Positions 49,785 to 59,380 of a stretch of 64,000 nucleotides of DNA are shown here, piece after piece. This stretch comes from Site-B1 sp963827785 (lineage in GTDB: Bacteria > Bacteroidota > Bacteroidia > Flavobacteriales > Flavobacteriaceae). The notes below the pieces were generated by a model that had not been told where the DNA came from, searched no databases, and saw nothing but the letters and a program-made list of their open reading frames with translations. Within the stretch, counting starts at the first letter, position 1. The number at the start of each line of letters is the position of its first letter. The stretch is from the NCBI GenBank assembly GCA_963827785.1, contig CAWHCT010000008.1, forward strand, positions 62,001 to 126,000, in the 5' to 3' direction. The translations under genes and the position numbers were made by a program.

Positions 49785-51857
49785 ATGGCAAACAATATAC
49801 TAATTGAAGATCAATATAAAAGAACAAGATTATTTGAAAAAGAAAATGTGAATTATCTGGTTAGAGTTTTAAAAAGATTTAATACTGTACCTAAGATGAC
49901 AAGCATAAATATTATCACTTCAAATAATGAGCCTGATCTGTTCAAAATTATTCCTGGTAAAGCAATTAAAATTGGCGCGTCATTTTTAAATAAACCTGTT
50001 TTAGCTTTAGTTTATTTAAGATATGGTATTGAATGGCAAGTATGGTACAGAGCTTTGGGGAAAGAAAAATCTGATTCTGTTTTATGTGATTTAGCGGCTC
50101 TTAAAGTTACTCAAATATTCTATGAATTATTACCAAAAGAGGATAAGGAAAAATTAAAAGCTCTTGATTATTTATTAATTCATAAGATCAAAAAGAATGA
50201 AGATTTAAATACTGAATCTTTAGAAAAATATAAAGAACTGCAGTCTTTTCATGGATTAAATAATTCAACCAAAATATTTAAAGAATCTTGGAAGCCAATT
50301 CTTGAAAATCTGGCAAAACCAACAGAATATTTATTAATGGCGGGTGGTGATCTTAGGTTGAATATTGACGAATTCCAATTGTTGAATAAATATGGTTGCC
50401 GACCATTTCCAAGACCAGAAGCTTTTACTTTTGCCTCATCAACAGCTACAAGTGTATCAAACTTTGCTTTTGATAAAACTGACAAGGCTAGAACAATATT
50501 GATTCAAAACAGCTTAAAAAAAGGATTCAAAAATTCAACCATTGAATTTTCAGAATTGTTAAAAAGCAACCTTAGAAAAGCCCTTAAAATAAATGATGAA
50601 TGTCAAATAATTTTTTCCCCCTCGGGTACTGATTCTTCTCTTCAAATAGCAGCCATAACCCAAATTATTTCAGATAAGAAAATTACGCATGTTCTAGTCG
50701 CCTCTGATGAAACCGGTAGCGGTGTGCCTGCAGCATTAAAAGGTTTGCATTTTGAAAATACAACTGCTTTGAATTTCCCTATTAAAAAAGGAGATAAAAT
50801 TGAAGGATTTCGAGATGTTGATTTGATTAAAATTCCTTTAAGAGATGAAAATGGTGATTTAAAATCATCAACTCAATTAGATACAGAAGTATTTAGTGCA
50901 ATTTCAAAAACTAATGAATTAGGAGGACATATTGTCTTGCATGCAATGGATCAATCAAAATTAGGCTATCAATCACCTAGTGAAGAAATGATGCAGAGTT
51001 TAAAAAAACTTGACAGTTTATCCATACAAATCATTGTAGATGGATCGCAACTTAGGTTAGATCCAAAGGACATACAAAATTATTTAAATAAAGGATATAT
51101 TGTTACTATTACCGGAAGCAAATACTTTACAGGCCCTCCCTATTCTGGCGCATTAATTGTACCTAAAAATGTTAGTAAATCAATTGATTCCGTAAAAAAG
51201 ACTTTACCGAAAGGTTTGAACAATTATTATAATCATTCTGATTGGCCAACATCCTGGTTCTGTTCAAAAGATTTATCTGATGGATTTAATTATGGCTCAT
51301 ATATGCGTTGGAATGCTGCCATAGTTGAAATGGACAGGTATTACAAAACACCTATTTTATATAGAAATTTAGGAATTGAAATGTTTTGCAATTTTGTTGA
51401 AGATTCTATTAATGACGCCTCTTTTTTAGAACCTCTTTTTGAAGATGAAACAAAAATTAAAACCTATAGCAGTGAAGAATTTGGACTCAGAAATATACGT
51501 ACAATTTTCCCTTTCTTCATTCTTAAAAAGAATGAAGTATTAACTATCGATAATGTAAAAAAACTTTATGTTTTGTTAAATTCTGATTTATCCGATAAGT
51601 TTGCAGAATCCTCTTTAGAAATCATTAGGCTAGCTACACAAAAATGCCATATTGGTCAGGCCGTTAATGTAAAATATTCAAATGATATTCAAAGTGCTGT
51701 ATTAAGAATTAGTTTGGGAGCAAGAGTTATTTCTGAAAGTTGGGTAAACAGGGATATTAGTCTCTATTTTAGAAATATAGAAGCACAAATGAATCAGATT
51801 ACTGTAATTATAAAAAAGATAGAATTGATCCTTAGTAAACCTGAATTATTGAATTAA
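49785..51857 (+). CDS. Large unrecognised protein with a fold-type I PLP enzyme domain
   Basis: 690 residues without a signal peptide. Residues about 1-195 form a domain I do not recognise. From about residue 200 the sequence looks like a PLP-dependent aminotransferase-fold enzyme: FSPSGTDSSLQ (phosphate-binding turn), ASDETGSGVPAALKG, VDGSQLRLD with Asp419 and Gln422, and TGSKYFTGPPYSG with Lys446, the likely Schiff-base lysine 27 residues after the Asp. The C-terminal part (about 520-690) resembles the small domain. Substrate is unknown. It stands alone, 132 bases after the CYTH gene. A decarboxylase, lyase or aminotransferase are all possible. Confidence 0.7.
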   Translation: MANNILIEDQYKRTRLFEKENVNYLVRVLKRFNTVPKMTSINIITSNNEPDLFKIIPGKAIKIGASFLNKPVLALVYLRYGIEWQVWYRALGKEKSDSVLCDLAALKVTQIFYELLPKEDKEKLKALDYLLIHKIKKNEDLNTESLEKYKELQSFHGLNNSTKIFKESWKPILENLAKPTEYLLMAGGDLRLNIDEFQLLNKYGCRPFPRPEAFTFASSTATSVSNFAFDKTDKARTILIQNSLKKGFKNSTIEFSELLKSNLRKALKINDECQIIFSPSGTDSSLQIAAITQIISDKKITHVLVASDETGSGVPAALKGLHFENTTALNFPIKKGDKIEGFRDVDLIKIPLRDENGDLKSSTQLDTEVFSAISKTNELGGHIVLHAMDQSKLGYQSPSEEMMQSLKKLDSLSIQIIVDGSQLRLDPKDIQNYLNKGYIVTITGSKYFTGPPYSGALIVPKNVSKSIDSVKKTLPKGLNNYYNHSDWPTSWFCSKDLSDGFNYGSYMRWNAAIVEMDRYYKTPILYRNLGIEMFCNFVEDSINDASFLEPLFEDETKIKTYSSEEFGLRNIRTIFPFFILKKNEVLTIDNVKKLYVLLNSDLSDKFAESSLEIIRLATQKCHIGQAVNVKYSNDIQSAVLRISLGARVISESWVNRDISLYFRNIEAQMNQITVIIKKIELILSKPELLN

Positions 51858-51956
51858 TTAAGAAGAATTAAATCAACATCCAATAAAAATGTAAAATTAT
51901 TTGTTGTCGTGTTACTTTTAAAGCTAGTTTCAACCTAAATCAAATAAGAAAACAAA

Positions 51957-51984
51957 AAATCCAATCACTTTCGTGATTGGATTT
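51957..51984 (-). terminator. Intrinsic terminator of tRNA-Pro
   Basis: A 12-bp perfect stem (51957-51968 with 51973-51984) with a four-base loop; on the minus strand it is followed by a T-run, placing it 6 bases after the tRNA 3' end. Confidence 0.8.
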
Positions 51985-51990
51985 ACTTAG

Positions 51991-52065
51991 TCGGGGTGGC
52001 AGGATTCGAACCTGCGACCTCCGCGTCCCAAACGCGGCGCGATAACCGGGCTACGCTACACCCCG
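51991..52065 (-). tRNA. tRNA-Pro (anticodon UGG)
   Basis: 75 bases on the minus strand. The acceptor stem pairs CGGGGTG with CACCCCG and the discriminator is A. The D-arm, a five-pair anticodon stem (CGCGT-type/ACGCG) with loop TTTGGGA, and the T-arm with GGTTCGAATCC are all present, giving anticodon TGG. CCA is not encoded. It sits in the 303-base gap between the PLP-fold gene and the sugar dehydrogenase gene; the gap otherwise holds its promoter and terminator only. Confidence 0.96.
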
Positions 52066-52088
52066 AAATGGTTATCATTTTAGGCTAG

Positions 52089-52117
52089 CAAATATATAGT
52101 TTTTCTTTAATAACAAA
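52089..52117 (-). promoter_or_regulatory. Bacteroidota-type promoter of tRNA-Pro
   Basis: Minus strand: TTTG (52117-52114), a 17-base spacer, then TATATTTG (52096-52089). Both elements match the Bacteroidota vegetative promoter consensus exactly. The tRNA 5' end is 23 bases downstream. Confidence 0.72.
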
Positions 52118-52160
52118 TAATAATTATCTTTAAAATGTTTTAAACTAGATAAGTCAAATC

Positions 52161-53270
52161 ATGAAATTAAAATCGGTCGTTAGTATCATTGTTATCCTTT
52201 TAAATTTACTTTCCTGCGCACAGGATAAAAATCCAGAAAATAAACAACATAGCTATGAAGTGGTTGTCTCAGATATAGCTATTCCTTGGGGGTTTGTATT
52301 TCTTCCTGACAGTTCCATGTTAATAACTGAAAAATCGGGAGAACTCATCCATTTTAAAGATGGTAAAAAGACCAAAATAAATAGCTTACCAACTGTAACT
52401 GTGTTAGGCCAAGGCGGATTAATGGATATTGAACTACATCCTAATTATAAAGAGAATGGATGGATCTATTTATCTTATGCATCATCTGATGATGGAGATA
52501 ATGAAACAGCAAACACAACTATAGCAAGAGCTAAATTACAGGGCAATTCTCTAGTGGATAATCAAATACTCTACAAAGCTTCACCTGATTCTGGAAGAGG
52601 ACAACATTTTGGATCCCGAATTGAATTTGATAATGATGGTTACTTATATTTTAGCATAGGTGATAGAGGAAATCGAGATGTAAATCCGCAAGACATTAAT
52701 ATTGATTGCGGCAAGATCTATCGACTAAATGATGATGGCACAATTCCAGAGGACAACCCATTTGTGAATACACCAAACGCCAAAAAAGCAATCTACTCAT
52801 ACGGACACAGAAATCCGCAGGGTATGGCAAAAAATCCTGAATCAGGAGAGATCTGGATCCACGAACATGGTCCAAAAGGAGGTGATGAGATCAATATTAT
52901 TCATCCTGGAAAAAATTACGGCTGGCCAGTAATCAGTTATGGAGTCAATTATAGTGGTACTAAATTTACAGAACACACTAGTCTTCCCGGAATGGAACAA
53001 CCTTTACATTATTGGGTTCCTTCCATCGCTCCTAGTGGAATGGCTTTTATAACAAGTGATGTATATCCAGGTTGGAAAGGAAATCTACTAGTTGGTTCTT
53101 TAAAATTTCAATATCTAGACAGATGTGTTATAAAAGACGAAAAAGTTATTGAACAGGACAAGCTAATCGATGGTTTGGGCAGAGTAAGAAGCGTTAAACA
53201 AGGTCCTGACGGATATATTTATGCGGGCGTTGAAAATGTTGGAATAGTTAAAATTATTCTTAAGAAATAG
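52161..53270 (+). CDS. PQQ-dependent sugar dehydrogenase-like lipoprotein (YliI/Asd type)
   Basis: 369 residues with a lipobox (LLSCAQD). The glucose/sorbosone dehydrogenase beta-propeller shows the usual landmarks: IPWGFVFLPDSSMLITEK, GQGGLMDIELHP, FGSRIEFDNDGYLYFSIGDRG, SYGHRNPQGM, HEHGPKGGDEINI and GKNYGWPVISYG. Relatives oxidise aldose sugars with PQQ in the periplasm. No PQQ synthesis gene is in the window, so the cofactor may come from outside. It is a single-gene unit. Confidence 0.9.
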   Translation: MKLKSVVSIIVILLNLLSCAQDKNPENKQHSYEVVVSDIAIPWGFVFLPDSSMLITEKSGELIHFKDGKKTKINSLPTVTVLGQGGLMDIELHPNYKENGWIYLSYASSDDGDNETANTTIARAKLQGNSLVDNQILYKASPDSGRGQHFGSRIEFDNDGYLYFSIGDRGNRDVNPQDINIDCGKIYRLNDDGTIPEDNPFVNTPNAKKAIYSYGHRNPQGMAKNPESGEIWIHEHGPKGGDEINIIHPGKNYGWPVISYGVNYSGTKFTEHTSLPGMEQPLHYWVPSIAPSGMAFITSDVYPGWKGNLLVGSLKFQYLDRCVIKDEKVIEQDKLIDGLGRVRSVKQGPDGYIYAGVENVGIVKIILKK

Positions 53271-53273
53271 TAG

Positions 53274-53281
53274 TAAATTTG
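53274..53281 (+). promoter_or_regulatory. Putative -7 element of the udk-mut operon
   Basis: TAAATTTG, a full match to TAnnTTTG, begins 4 bases after the preceding stop codon and ends 23 bases before the udk ATG. No clear TTG is found at the expected -33 distance. Confidence 0.4.
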
Positions 53282-53304
53282 TGTGAAATCTAATTTAGAA
53301 TTTT

Positions 53305-53919
53305 ATGCTTATACTGGGTATTGGAGGTGGAACGGGTTGTGGTAAAACAACAGTGGTCAATCAAATACTAGCCGAACTTCCTGAAGGTGAAGTTGGAGTC
53401 ATATCACAAGACTCCTATTACAAAGATACATCGCATTTATCTTATGACGAGAGGGTTAAGATCAATTTTGATCACCCAAGATCTATTGATTTTGAATTAC
53501 TTGAAAACCATCTGAGAGAGTTAAAAAAGGGAAATGTCATCGAGCAACCGGTTTATTCCTTTGTTAAGCATAACAGAACAGGTGATACTATATTGACGCA
53601 TCCACGTAAAGTCATGATCGTTGAAGGTATTTTAATTTTAACCAATCCCGAACTAAGAGAAATGTTTGATATTAAAATATTTGTACATGCCGATAGTGAT
53701 GAACGATTAATCAGACGATTAAAAAGGGATATTGCAGAAAGAGGCAGGAGCCTTGAAGAAGTATTGGAAAGATACCAAACTACGCTCAAGCCAATGCATC
53801 AGCAGTTTATTGAACCCATGAAAGAGTATGCCGATATTATAATTCCGAATAATAAATACAATACTGTCGCCATAGATATAGTTAAAACTATAATAAACGA
53901 AAGATTGTACAATGACTAA
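53305..53919 (+). CDS. udk: Uridine kinase
   Basis: 204 residues, the usual length. P-loop GGTGCGKTT at the N-terminus, SQDSYYKD with the catalytic Asp, NFDHPRSIDF and KHNRTGDT of the uridine-binding site, and the lid RRLKRDIAERGR. It phosphorylates uridine and cytidine with ATP or GTP in pyrimidine salvage. It begins an operon in which each of the next two genes overlaps its predecessor by 8 bases. Confidence 0.96.
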   Translation: MLILGIGGGTGCGKTTVVNQILAELPEGEVGVISQDSYYKDTSHLSYDERVKINFDHPRSIDFELLENHLRELKKGNVIEQPVYSFVKHNRTGDTILTHPRKVMIVEGILILTNPELREMFDIKIFVHADSDERLIRRLKRDIAERGRSLEEVLERYQTTLKPMHQQFIEPMKEYADIIIPNNKYNTVAIDIVKTIINERLYND

Positions 53920-54238
53920 AAGCCAAAAACTGATTTTTAAGATATTCAAAAATATCTTTGTATTAATATTCGTGGTTTTTGCTATTTGGATGTTATTTTT
54001 TGACACCAATTCTTTTTTAACTCATCTTGAACTCAATAATGAAATGGATGATCTGGAAAGTGAAAAGGAGTATTATAAAAGAGAGATTCAAAAAGATAAA
54101 AAGGAAATTGAAACTTTGAGTAATGATCAAGGATTAGAAAAATTTGCCAGGGAAAAGTATTACATGAAACGTGATAATGAAGAGATATATATAATTGAAT
54201 ACGAAGACAGCATAGCCAAAACACCTGAAGATGAGTAA
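53912..54238 (+). CDS. FtsB/DivIC-type septum formation protein
   Basis: 108 residues: a short cytoplasmic N-terminus, one membrane helix (about 13-29), a coiled coil (about 40-70, MDDLESEKEYYKREIQKD) and a conserved end (LEKFAREKYYMKRDNEEIYII). This is the FtsB/DivIC family, which forms the FtsQ-FtsB-FtsL core of the division machine at the septum. It overlaps udk by 8 bases and mutA by 8 bases, which ties its translation to both. Confidence 0.88.
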   Translation: MTKSQKLIFKIFKNIFVLIFVVFAIWMLFFDTNSFLTHLELNNEMDDLESEKEYYKREIQKDKKEIETLSNDQGLEKFAREKYYMKRDNEEIYIIEYEDSIAKTPEDE

Positions 54239-55595
54239 ATCTTTATTCAAGCAGTTCAAGCCTGTTTCCACAAAAGAATGGAAACAACAGATCCAGGTAG
54301 ATCTAAAAGGCGCCGAATATAATCAAACATTGATTTGGAAGACCAAGGAAGGTATTGATGTAAAACCTTTTTATCATCCTGATGAATTTAAATCACTTCC
54401 AGATGTCTCTGATACAAATGCCACAGCTTTCAAGATCTGTCAATCCATATTTGTGTCAGATGTAAAAAGATCCAATTCAAAGGCCCTGGATTCTATTAAA
54501 AGAGGAGCTGAAAGCATTCAATTTACTATTCCTAATGAAGGTGTTGACCTGACTGGACTTCTTAATAACATAGACCTTTCAGTCACTCCAATCCATTTTA
54601 AAATGCAGTTCTTATCAGCTTCTTTTGTGAAAGAAATTACTAAACTAAAAGCAACTGCAGGAATCTTTCTTAATGTCGATATCCTTGGAAATTTAGGAAA
54701 AAATGGCAATTGGTTCTTAAATAATAAGGAAGATCATTTAATTCTTGATAGTATTATTGAAAGCTCAAGATCATTAAAAAGCACCTTAAGCATTGATACA
54801 TCCTTATACCAAAATGCTGGATCTACTATGGTGCAGGAACTGGCATACTCCATGGCACATGCTAATGAATATTTAAATCATTTTGGCGATAAGATTAAAA
54901 ATCAACTAACTTTCAATGTATCTGTTGGTACAAATTATTTCTTCGAAATAGCTAAACTTAGAGCTCTTAGGAAATTATGGAGAGCCTTAGCAAATGAATA
55001 TAAAATCAATCCCGATTGCCACATTTTTGCTATCCCAACCCATCGTAACAAAACACTTTACGATTACAATACCAATATGCTTCGCACAACAACTGAATGC
55101 ATGAGTGCAATTCTTGGTGGAGCAAATACAATCAGTAATTTACCCTATGACAGTATTTTTCATAAAACCAATGAATTTGGTGATCGTATTGCCAGAAATC
55201 AGTTGTTGGTGCTTAAAAATGAAAGTTATTTGAATAAAGTAAACAATCCTGCTGATGGAGCATATTATATAGAAAGTCTAACTTCACAACTTTGTGAAAA
55301 AGCTCTGGATATTTTTAAGGATATTGAATCAAATGGCGGCTTTTTTAAACAGTTAAAAGATGGAACTATTCAGCGTAAGATAAAGGAAAGCGCAATCATG
55401 GAACAGCAACTGTTTGATAAAAAAGAAGAGGTCTTATTAGGCACCAATATACATCCTAATGTAAATGACAAAATGAAAGATAACCTCGAACTCTTCCCAT
55501 TTGTTAAGACCAAAAGGAGAAAAACCATCATTGAACCAATCATTGAATCAAGGTTAGCCGAAAAATTAGAACAAGAACGATTAAAATCAGAATAA
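54231..55595 (+). CDS. mutA: Methylmalonyl-CoA mutase small subunit
   Basis: 454 residues. It matches the small beta subunit of heterodimeric methylmalonyl-CoA mutase: KQFKPVSTKEWKQQIQVDLKGAEY at the start, a TIM-barrel-like body with NVSVGTNYFFEIAKLRALRKLW, and NPADGAYYIESLT. It lacks the B12-binding DxHxxG motif, as expected, and ends in a charged helical tail. It supports MutB in the exchange of succinyl-CoA and methylmalonyl-CoA. A lipoprotein gene lies between it and mutB. Confidence 0.93.
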   Translation: MSKSLFKQFKPVSTKEWKQQIQVDLKGAEYNQTLIWKTKEGIDVKPFYHPDEFKSLPDVSDTNATAFKICQSIFVSDVKRSNSKALDSIKRGAESIQFTIPNEGVDLTGLLNNIDLSVTPIHFKMQFLSASFVKEITKLKATAGIFLNVDILGNLGKNGNWFLNNKEDHLILDSIIESSRSLKSTLSIDTSLYQNAGSTMVQELAYSMAHANEYLNHFGDKIKNQLTFNVSVGTNYFFEIAKLRALRKLWRALANEYKINPDCHIFAIPTHRNKTLYDYNTNMLRTTTECMSAILGGANTISNLPYDSIFHKTNEFGDRIARNQLLVLKNESYLNKVNNPADGAYYIESLTSQLCEKALDIFKDIESNGGFFKQLKDGTIQRKIKESAIMEQQLFDKKEEVLLGTNIHPNVNDKMKDNLELFPFVKTKRRKTIIEPIIESRLAEKLEQERLKSE

Positions 55596-55607
55596 ACATT
55601 ATTACTT

Positions 55608-56234
55608 ATGAAAATTCAATTAAAACCCCTTATTGTAATATTAATATCTTTTCTTTTAGTTGGTTGCAAAAAAGAAGCAACTTTATCAGAATTTAAATAT
55701 TCTGCAAACGATTTTCAGGTAACCTGTGAAGGAGTAAATCCCGAATTATTGAAGGAAGCTGTTTATTCTTTTGAAGATGACATTACCAATTATTTTGCCC
55801 AAAAAGGCACCAAGAATTTATCTCAGGCCTATTCCAGAGCAGTCAATTTAGGAATATATGGTCGTGCCAAATATGAAGAAATAGCTTCACCTCATACCAT
55901 AGAAATCTTTGAAATCTTAAAAAAAGATAAAGACCTATGGAATATAAATGACGACACTAAATCTCTAAATTACAATACCAAATTTGTTAAATGTTTGGCC
56001 GATAATCTAGTCGATAAGGACTTAAAAACCACCTTCAATGCTTTACTCACAACCAATAGCATGAGTTCCAAATTATTTGGAGAACCTTTAAGACGAAGTG
56101 CTTATCTAGCGATTAAAGACAAATATCTGGCAACTTATATTGCTTTGGATATGTATTATGCCAAGTTATTTGATGTGGATTTCAGCAAGAAAGAAACAAA
56201 TAAAGAAGTTGCAAAACCGGAAGACACTAAATAA
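55608..56234 (+). CDS. Unknown lipoprotein encoded between mutA and mutB
   Basis: 208 residues with a lipoprotein signal (LLVGCKKE). The mature part is mostly helical, with two Cys residues (in QVTCEGVN and KCLADN) that could form a disulfide, and a Lys/Glu-rich tail. I recognise no domain. The 12-base gap after mutA and 8-base gap before mutB place it firmly in the operon. A role in the mutase pathway is unlikely because it should be exported; shared regulation is more likely. Confidence 0.75.
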   Translation: MKIQLKPLIVILISFLLVGCKKEATLSEFKYSANDFQVTCEGVNPELLKEAVYSFEDDITNYFAQKGTKNLSQAYSRAVNLGIYGRAKYEEIASPHTIEIFEILKKDKDLWNINDDTKSLNYNTKFVKCLADNLVDKDLKTTFNALLTTNSMSSKLFGEPLRRSAYLAIKDKYLATYIALDMYYAKLFDVDFSKKETNKEVAKPEDTK

Positions 56235-56242
56235 GATCTGAT

Positions 56243-58363
56243 ATGCCTAGAAAAAACATTCAGAATTTAAAAATTGTAGATTCTAAAAATAAAAAAAAAG
56301 AAAGTTCTGAAACTTTTTTAACGGCTGAGGATATTGTTGTAAAGCAAACGTATTCTAAATCCGACGTTAAAGAAATAGAACATCTAAGTTTTGTTGCTGG
56401 TATTGCTCCTAACCTTCGTGGACCATATAGCACCATGTACGTAATTCGTCCATGGACCATTCGCCAATACGCTGGATTTAGCACAGCAGAAGAAAGTAAT
56501 GCTTTTTACAGACGTAATCTGGCTGCAGGACAAAAAGGCCTTTCTGTTGCATTCGACCTTGCAACACACAGAGGTTATGATTCTGACCACGAGCGTGTTG
56601 TTGGAGATGTTGGAAAAGCAGGTGTTGCCATTGACAGCGTGGAGGATATGAAAATTCTGTTTGATGAAATTCCCTTGGACAAAATGTCGGTTTCTATGAC
56701 CATGAACGGAGCAGTTCTGCCCATTATGGCTTTTTATATTGTCGCAGCTGAAGAACAAGGTGTAAAACCCGAGCAACTGGCAGGAACTATTCAAAATGAT
56801 ATTTTAAAGGAGTTTATGGTACGTAACACCTATATCTATCCACCAACTCCATCAATGAAAATCATCTCAGATATTTTCGAATATACGAGTAAAAATATGC
56901 CTAGATTTAACAGTATCAGTATTTCAGGTTATCATATGCAGGAAGCTGGCGCAACATGTGATATTGAATTGGCATATACCCTTGCTGACGGATTAGAATA
57001 CATACGTAAAGGTCTGGATGCCGGAATGGATATTGATACTTTTGCCCCTCGCCTATCCTTTTTCTGGGCAATCGGTATGAACCACTTTATGGAAATTGCC
57101 AAAATGAGAGCTGCAAGAATGCTTTGGGCAAAATTGGTAAGTCAGTTCAACCCTAAAAATCCAAAATCCTTGGCATTGAGAACACATTGTCAAACCAGTG
57201 GCTGGAGTCTAACGGAACAGGATCCATTCAATAATGTATCAAGAACCTGCATTGAAGCTGCAGCTGCCGCTTTTGGTGGCACCCAAAGTTTGCATACAAA
57301 TGCTTTGGATGAAGCTATTGCTCTACCAACAGATTTCTCCGCCAGAATTGCCAGAAACACACAGATCTACTTGCAGGAAGAAACCAAGATCACAAAAACG
57401 GTCGACCCTTGGGCTGGTAGTTATTATGTTGAAAGCTTAACAAATGAAATTGCCCACAAAGCTTGGGAATTGATAGAGGAAGTAGAAGACTTAGGAGGAA
57501 TGACAAAAGCTATTGAAGCAGGAATACCTAAATTACGAATTGAAGAAGCTGCAGCTCGTAAACAAGCACGTATAGATTCGGGTCAGGATGTAATTGTAGG
57601 CGTCAATAAATATGTTTTGGATGAGGAAGATCCAATTCAAACCCTGGAAGTAGATAATCAAACGGTTAGGTCACAACAGATCGAGCGTTTGAAAAAGACG
57701 AAAGCCATAAGAAATAATGATAAAGTGAAAACTGCTTTGACAAAATTAACTGAAGCTGCTCGTACTGGAACAGAAAATTTGTTAGCTTTAGCTGTTGAAG
57801 CCGCTCGGGAAAGAGCAAGTTTGGGTGAAATCAGTGATGCTTTAGAAAAAGTTTTTGGACGATATAAAGCACAAATAAAATCATTTTCAGGTGTGTATAG
57901 TAAGGAAATAAAAGATGATCATTCATTTAAAAAAGCTAAGGAATTAGCCGATATTTTTGCAGAAAAAGAAGGTCGCAGACCAAGAATCATGATCGCTAAA
58001 ATGGGACAAGATGGTCATGATCGAGGTGCAAAAGTGGTGGCAACGGGCTATGCTGATGTTGGTTTTGATGTCGATATTGGACCACTTTTTCAAACACCTC
58101 AGGAAGCTGCTAAACAAGCTGTTGAAAACGATGTACATATACTAGGAGTTTCTTCCCTTGCTGCAGGTCATAAAACCTTGGTGCCACAAGTTATTGAAGA
58201 ATTGAAGAAATATGGTCGTGAGGATATAATGGTCATTGTTGGAGGTGTAATACCAAAACAAGATTATCAATACTTGTTTGATGCAGGAGCCGTTGCTGTT
58301 TTTGGCCCGGGAACAAAAATCAGTGATGCTGCCATAAAGATCTTGGAGATATTGATTGATTAG
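56243..58363 (+). CDS. mutB: Methylmalonyl-CoA mutase large subunit
   Basis: 706 residues. The TIM-barrel part has TMYVIRPWTIRQYAGFSTAEESN and HCQTSGWSLTEQDPFNN. The C-terminal B12 domain has DGHDRGAKV with Asp590, His592 and Gly595 (the DxHxxG motif), then SSLAAGHKTL and GGVIPKQDY. With MutA it catalyses the adenosylcobalamin-dependent exchange of L-methylmalonyl-CoA and succinyl-CoA, used in propionate metabolism. No meaB chaperone or epimerase gene is visible nearby. Confidence 0.97.
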   Translation: MPRKNIQNLKIVDSKNKKKESSETFLTAEDIVVKQTYSKSDVKEIEHLSFVAGIAPNLRGPYSTMYVIRPWTIRQYAGFSTAEESNAFYRRNLAAGQKGLSVAFDLATHRGYDSDHERVVGDVGKAGVAIDSVEDMKILFDEIPLDKMSVSMTMNGAVLPIMAFYIVAAEEQGVKPEQLAGTIQNDILKEFMVRNTYIYPPTPSMKIISDIFEYTSKNMPRFNSISISGYHMQEAGATCDIELAYTLADGLEYIRKGLDAGMDIDTFAPRLSFFWAIGMNHFMEIAKMRAARMLWAKLVSQFNPKNPKSLALRTHCQTSGWSLTEQDPFNNVSRTCIEAAAAAFGGTQSLHTNALDEAIALPTDFSARIARNTQIYLQEETKITKTVDPWAGSYYVESLTNEIAHKAWELIEEVEDLGGMTKAIEAGIPKLRIEEAAARKQARIDSGQDVIVGVNKYVLDEEDPIQTLEVDNQTVRSQQIERLKKTKAIRNNDKVKTALTKLTEAARTGTENLLALAVEAARERASLGEISDALEKVFGRYKAQIKSFSGVYSKEIKDDHSFKKAKELADIFAEKEGRRPRIMIAKMGQDGHDRGAKVVATGYADVGFDVDIGPLFQTPQEAAKQAVENDVHILGVSSLAAGHKTLVPQVIEELKKYGREDIMVIVGGVIPKQDYQYLFDAGAVAVFGPGTKISDAAIKILEILID

Positions 58364-58468
58364 ATTGTATTTAATTAAATAAATTCAAACTTTATTCAGT
58401 CACTCAATAATAAATTAAAAGAATTTATTATAAATAAGCTGTTTGTAATTTGATCCAGCCTATAAAAT

Positions 58469-59182
58469 ATGAAGGAAGAAACAACCGAATTAGATGATTA
58501 TCTGGACAATCACTACATACATCGCAGTAATTGGTTAAGAGCATCTGTACTTGGCGCAAATGATGGAATTTTATCCACAGCAAGTCTAGCAATTGGAGTT
58601 GCTGCAGCTACTGATTTACGTGAACCAATAATCCTGGCAACATTGGCTGGACTAGTTGCCGGAGCTCTATCAATGGCTGCCGGTGAATACGTTTCTGTAA
58701 GTTCGCAAACTGATATCGAAAAAGCGGATATTGAACGCGAAAAAATAGAATTGCAGGAAACACCTGAAATAGAATTACAGCGTCTAGCAGAAATTTACGA
58801 AAAAAGAGGATTAAAAAAGGCAACCGCTCTCACTGTTGCTAGAGAATTAACGGAGAAAGATGATTTAGGTGCTCATATTAGAGACGAACTTGGAATCAAC
58901 GAAATAAGTAAAGCTAAACCCATTCAGGCCGCCATTGCATCTGGGGCTGCCTTTACTATTGGTGGAATTTTACCTCTATTGGTGACTCTATTTCTTCCCT
59001 TGAAAAATATGGAATACTCCCTCTATGCATTTGCACTTGTATTTCTTATAATTTTAGGGGCCCTGGCTGCAAAAACAGGTGGGTCAAGTATTACAAAAGC
59101 AATAATCCGTATCACTTTTTGGGGTACCATAGCCATGGGATTAACCGCAATAGTAGGCTATCTTTTTGGTGTTAATTTATAG
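58469..59182 (+). CDS. VIT1/CCC1-family metal transporter
   Basis: 237 residues with five membrane helices. The first helix region NDGILSTASLAIGVAAA and the second AGLVAGALSMAAGEYVSVSSQTD contain the conserved Gly/Ser pattern and metal-binding Glu of the VIT family; a charged cytoplasmic loop (EREKIELQETPEIELQRLAEIY) forms the metal-binding domain. Family members move Fe2+ or Mn2+ out of the cytoplasm. It has its own upstream region of 105 bases and is followed by a 198-base gap before parA. Confidence 0.9.
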   Translation: MKEETTELDDYLDNHYIHRSNWLRASVLGANDGILSTASLAIGVAAATDLREPIILATLAGLVAGALSMAAGEYVSVSSQTDIEKADIEREKIELQETPEIELQRLAEIYEKRGLKKATALTVARELTEKDDLGAHIRDELGINEISKAKPIQAAIASGAAFTIGGILPLLVTLFLPLKNMEYSLYAFALVFLIILGALAAKTGGSSITKAIIRITFWGTIAMGLTAIVGYLFGVNL

Positions 59183-59380
59183 AGATAAGAAAATTAAGCT
59201 AATTGAATTGTAAACAGGCTTATTTGATTATGCTCAATCTTGCTATAAATGATCTCATATAATTATTAGAAATATTCTAATTGATAATTATTGATAACGG
59301 AATACCAAGTGTTAACAACTTCCATTTTATAAACTCACAAATAATTGTATTTTTACGCGTATTAAAACCAAATCATTTTA

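Noticed and set aside
51991..52065. tRNA-Pro as a possible integration site for the hydrogen island
   Set aside because: No integrase gene and no repeat of the tRNA 3' end was seen at the far side of the island, and two unrelated genes lie between.
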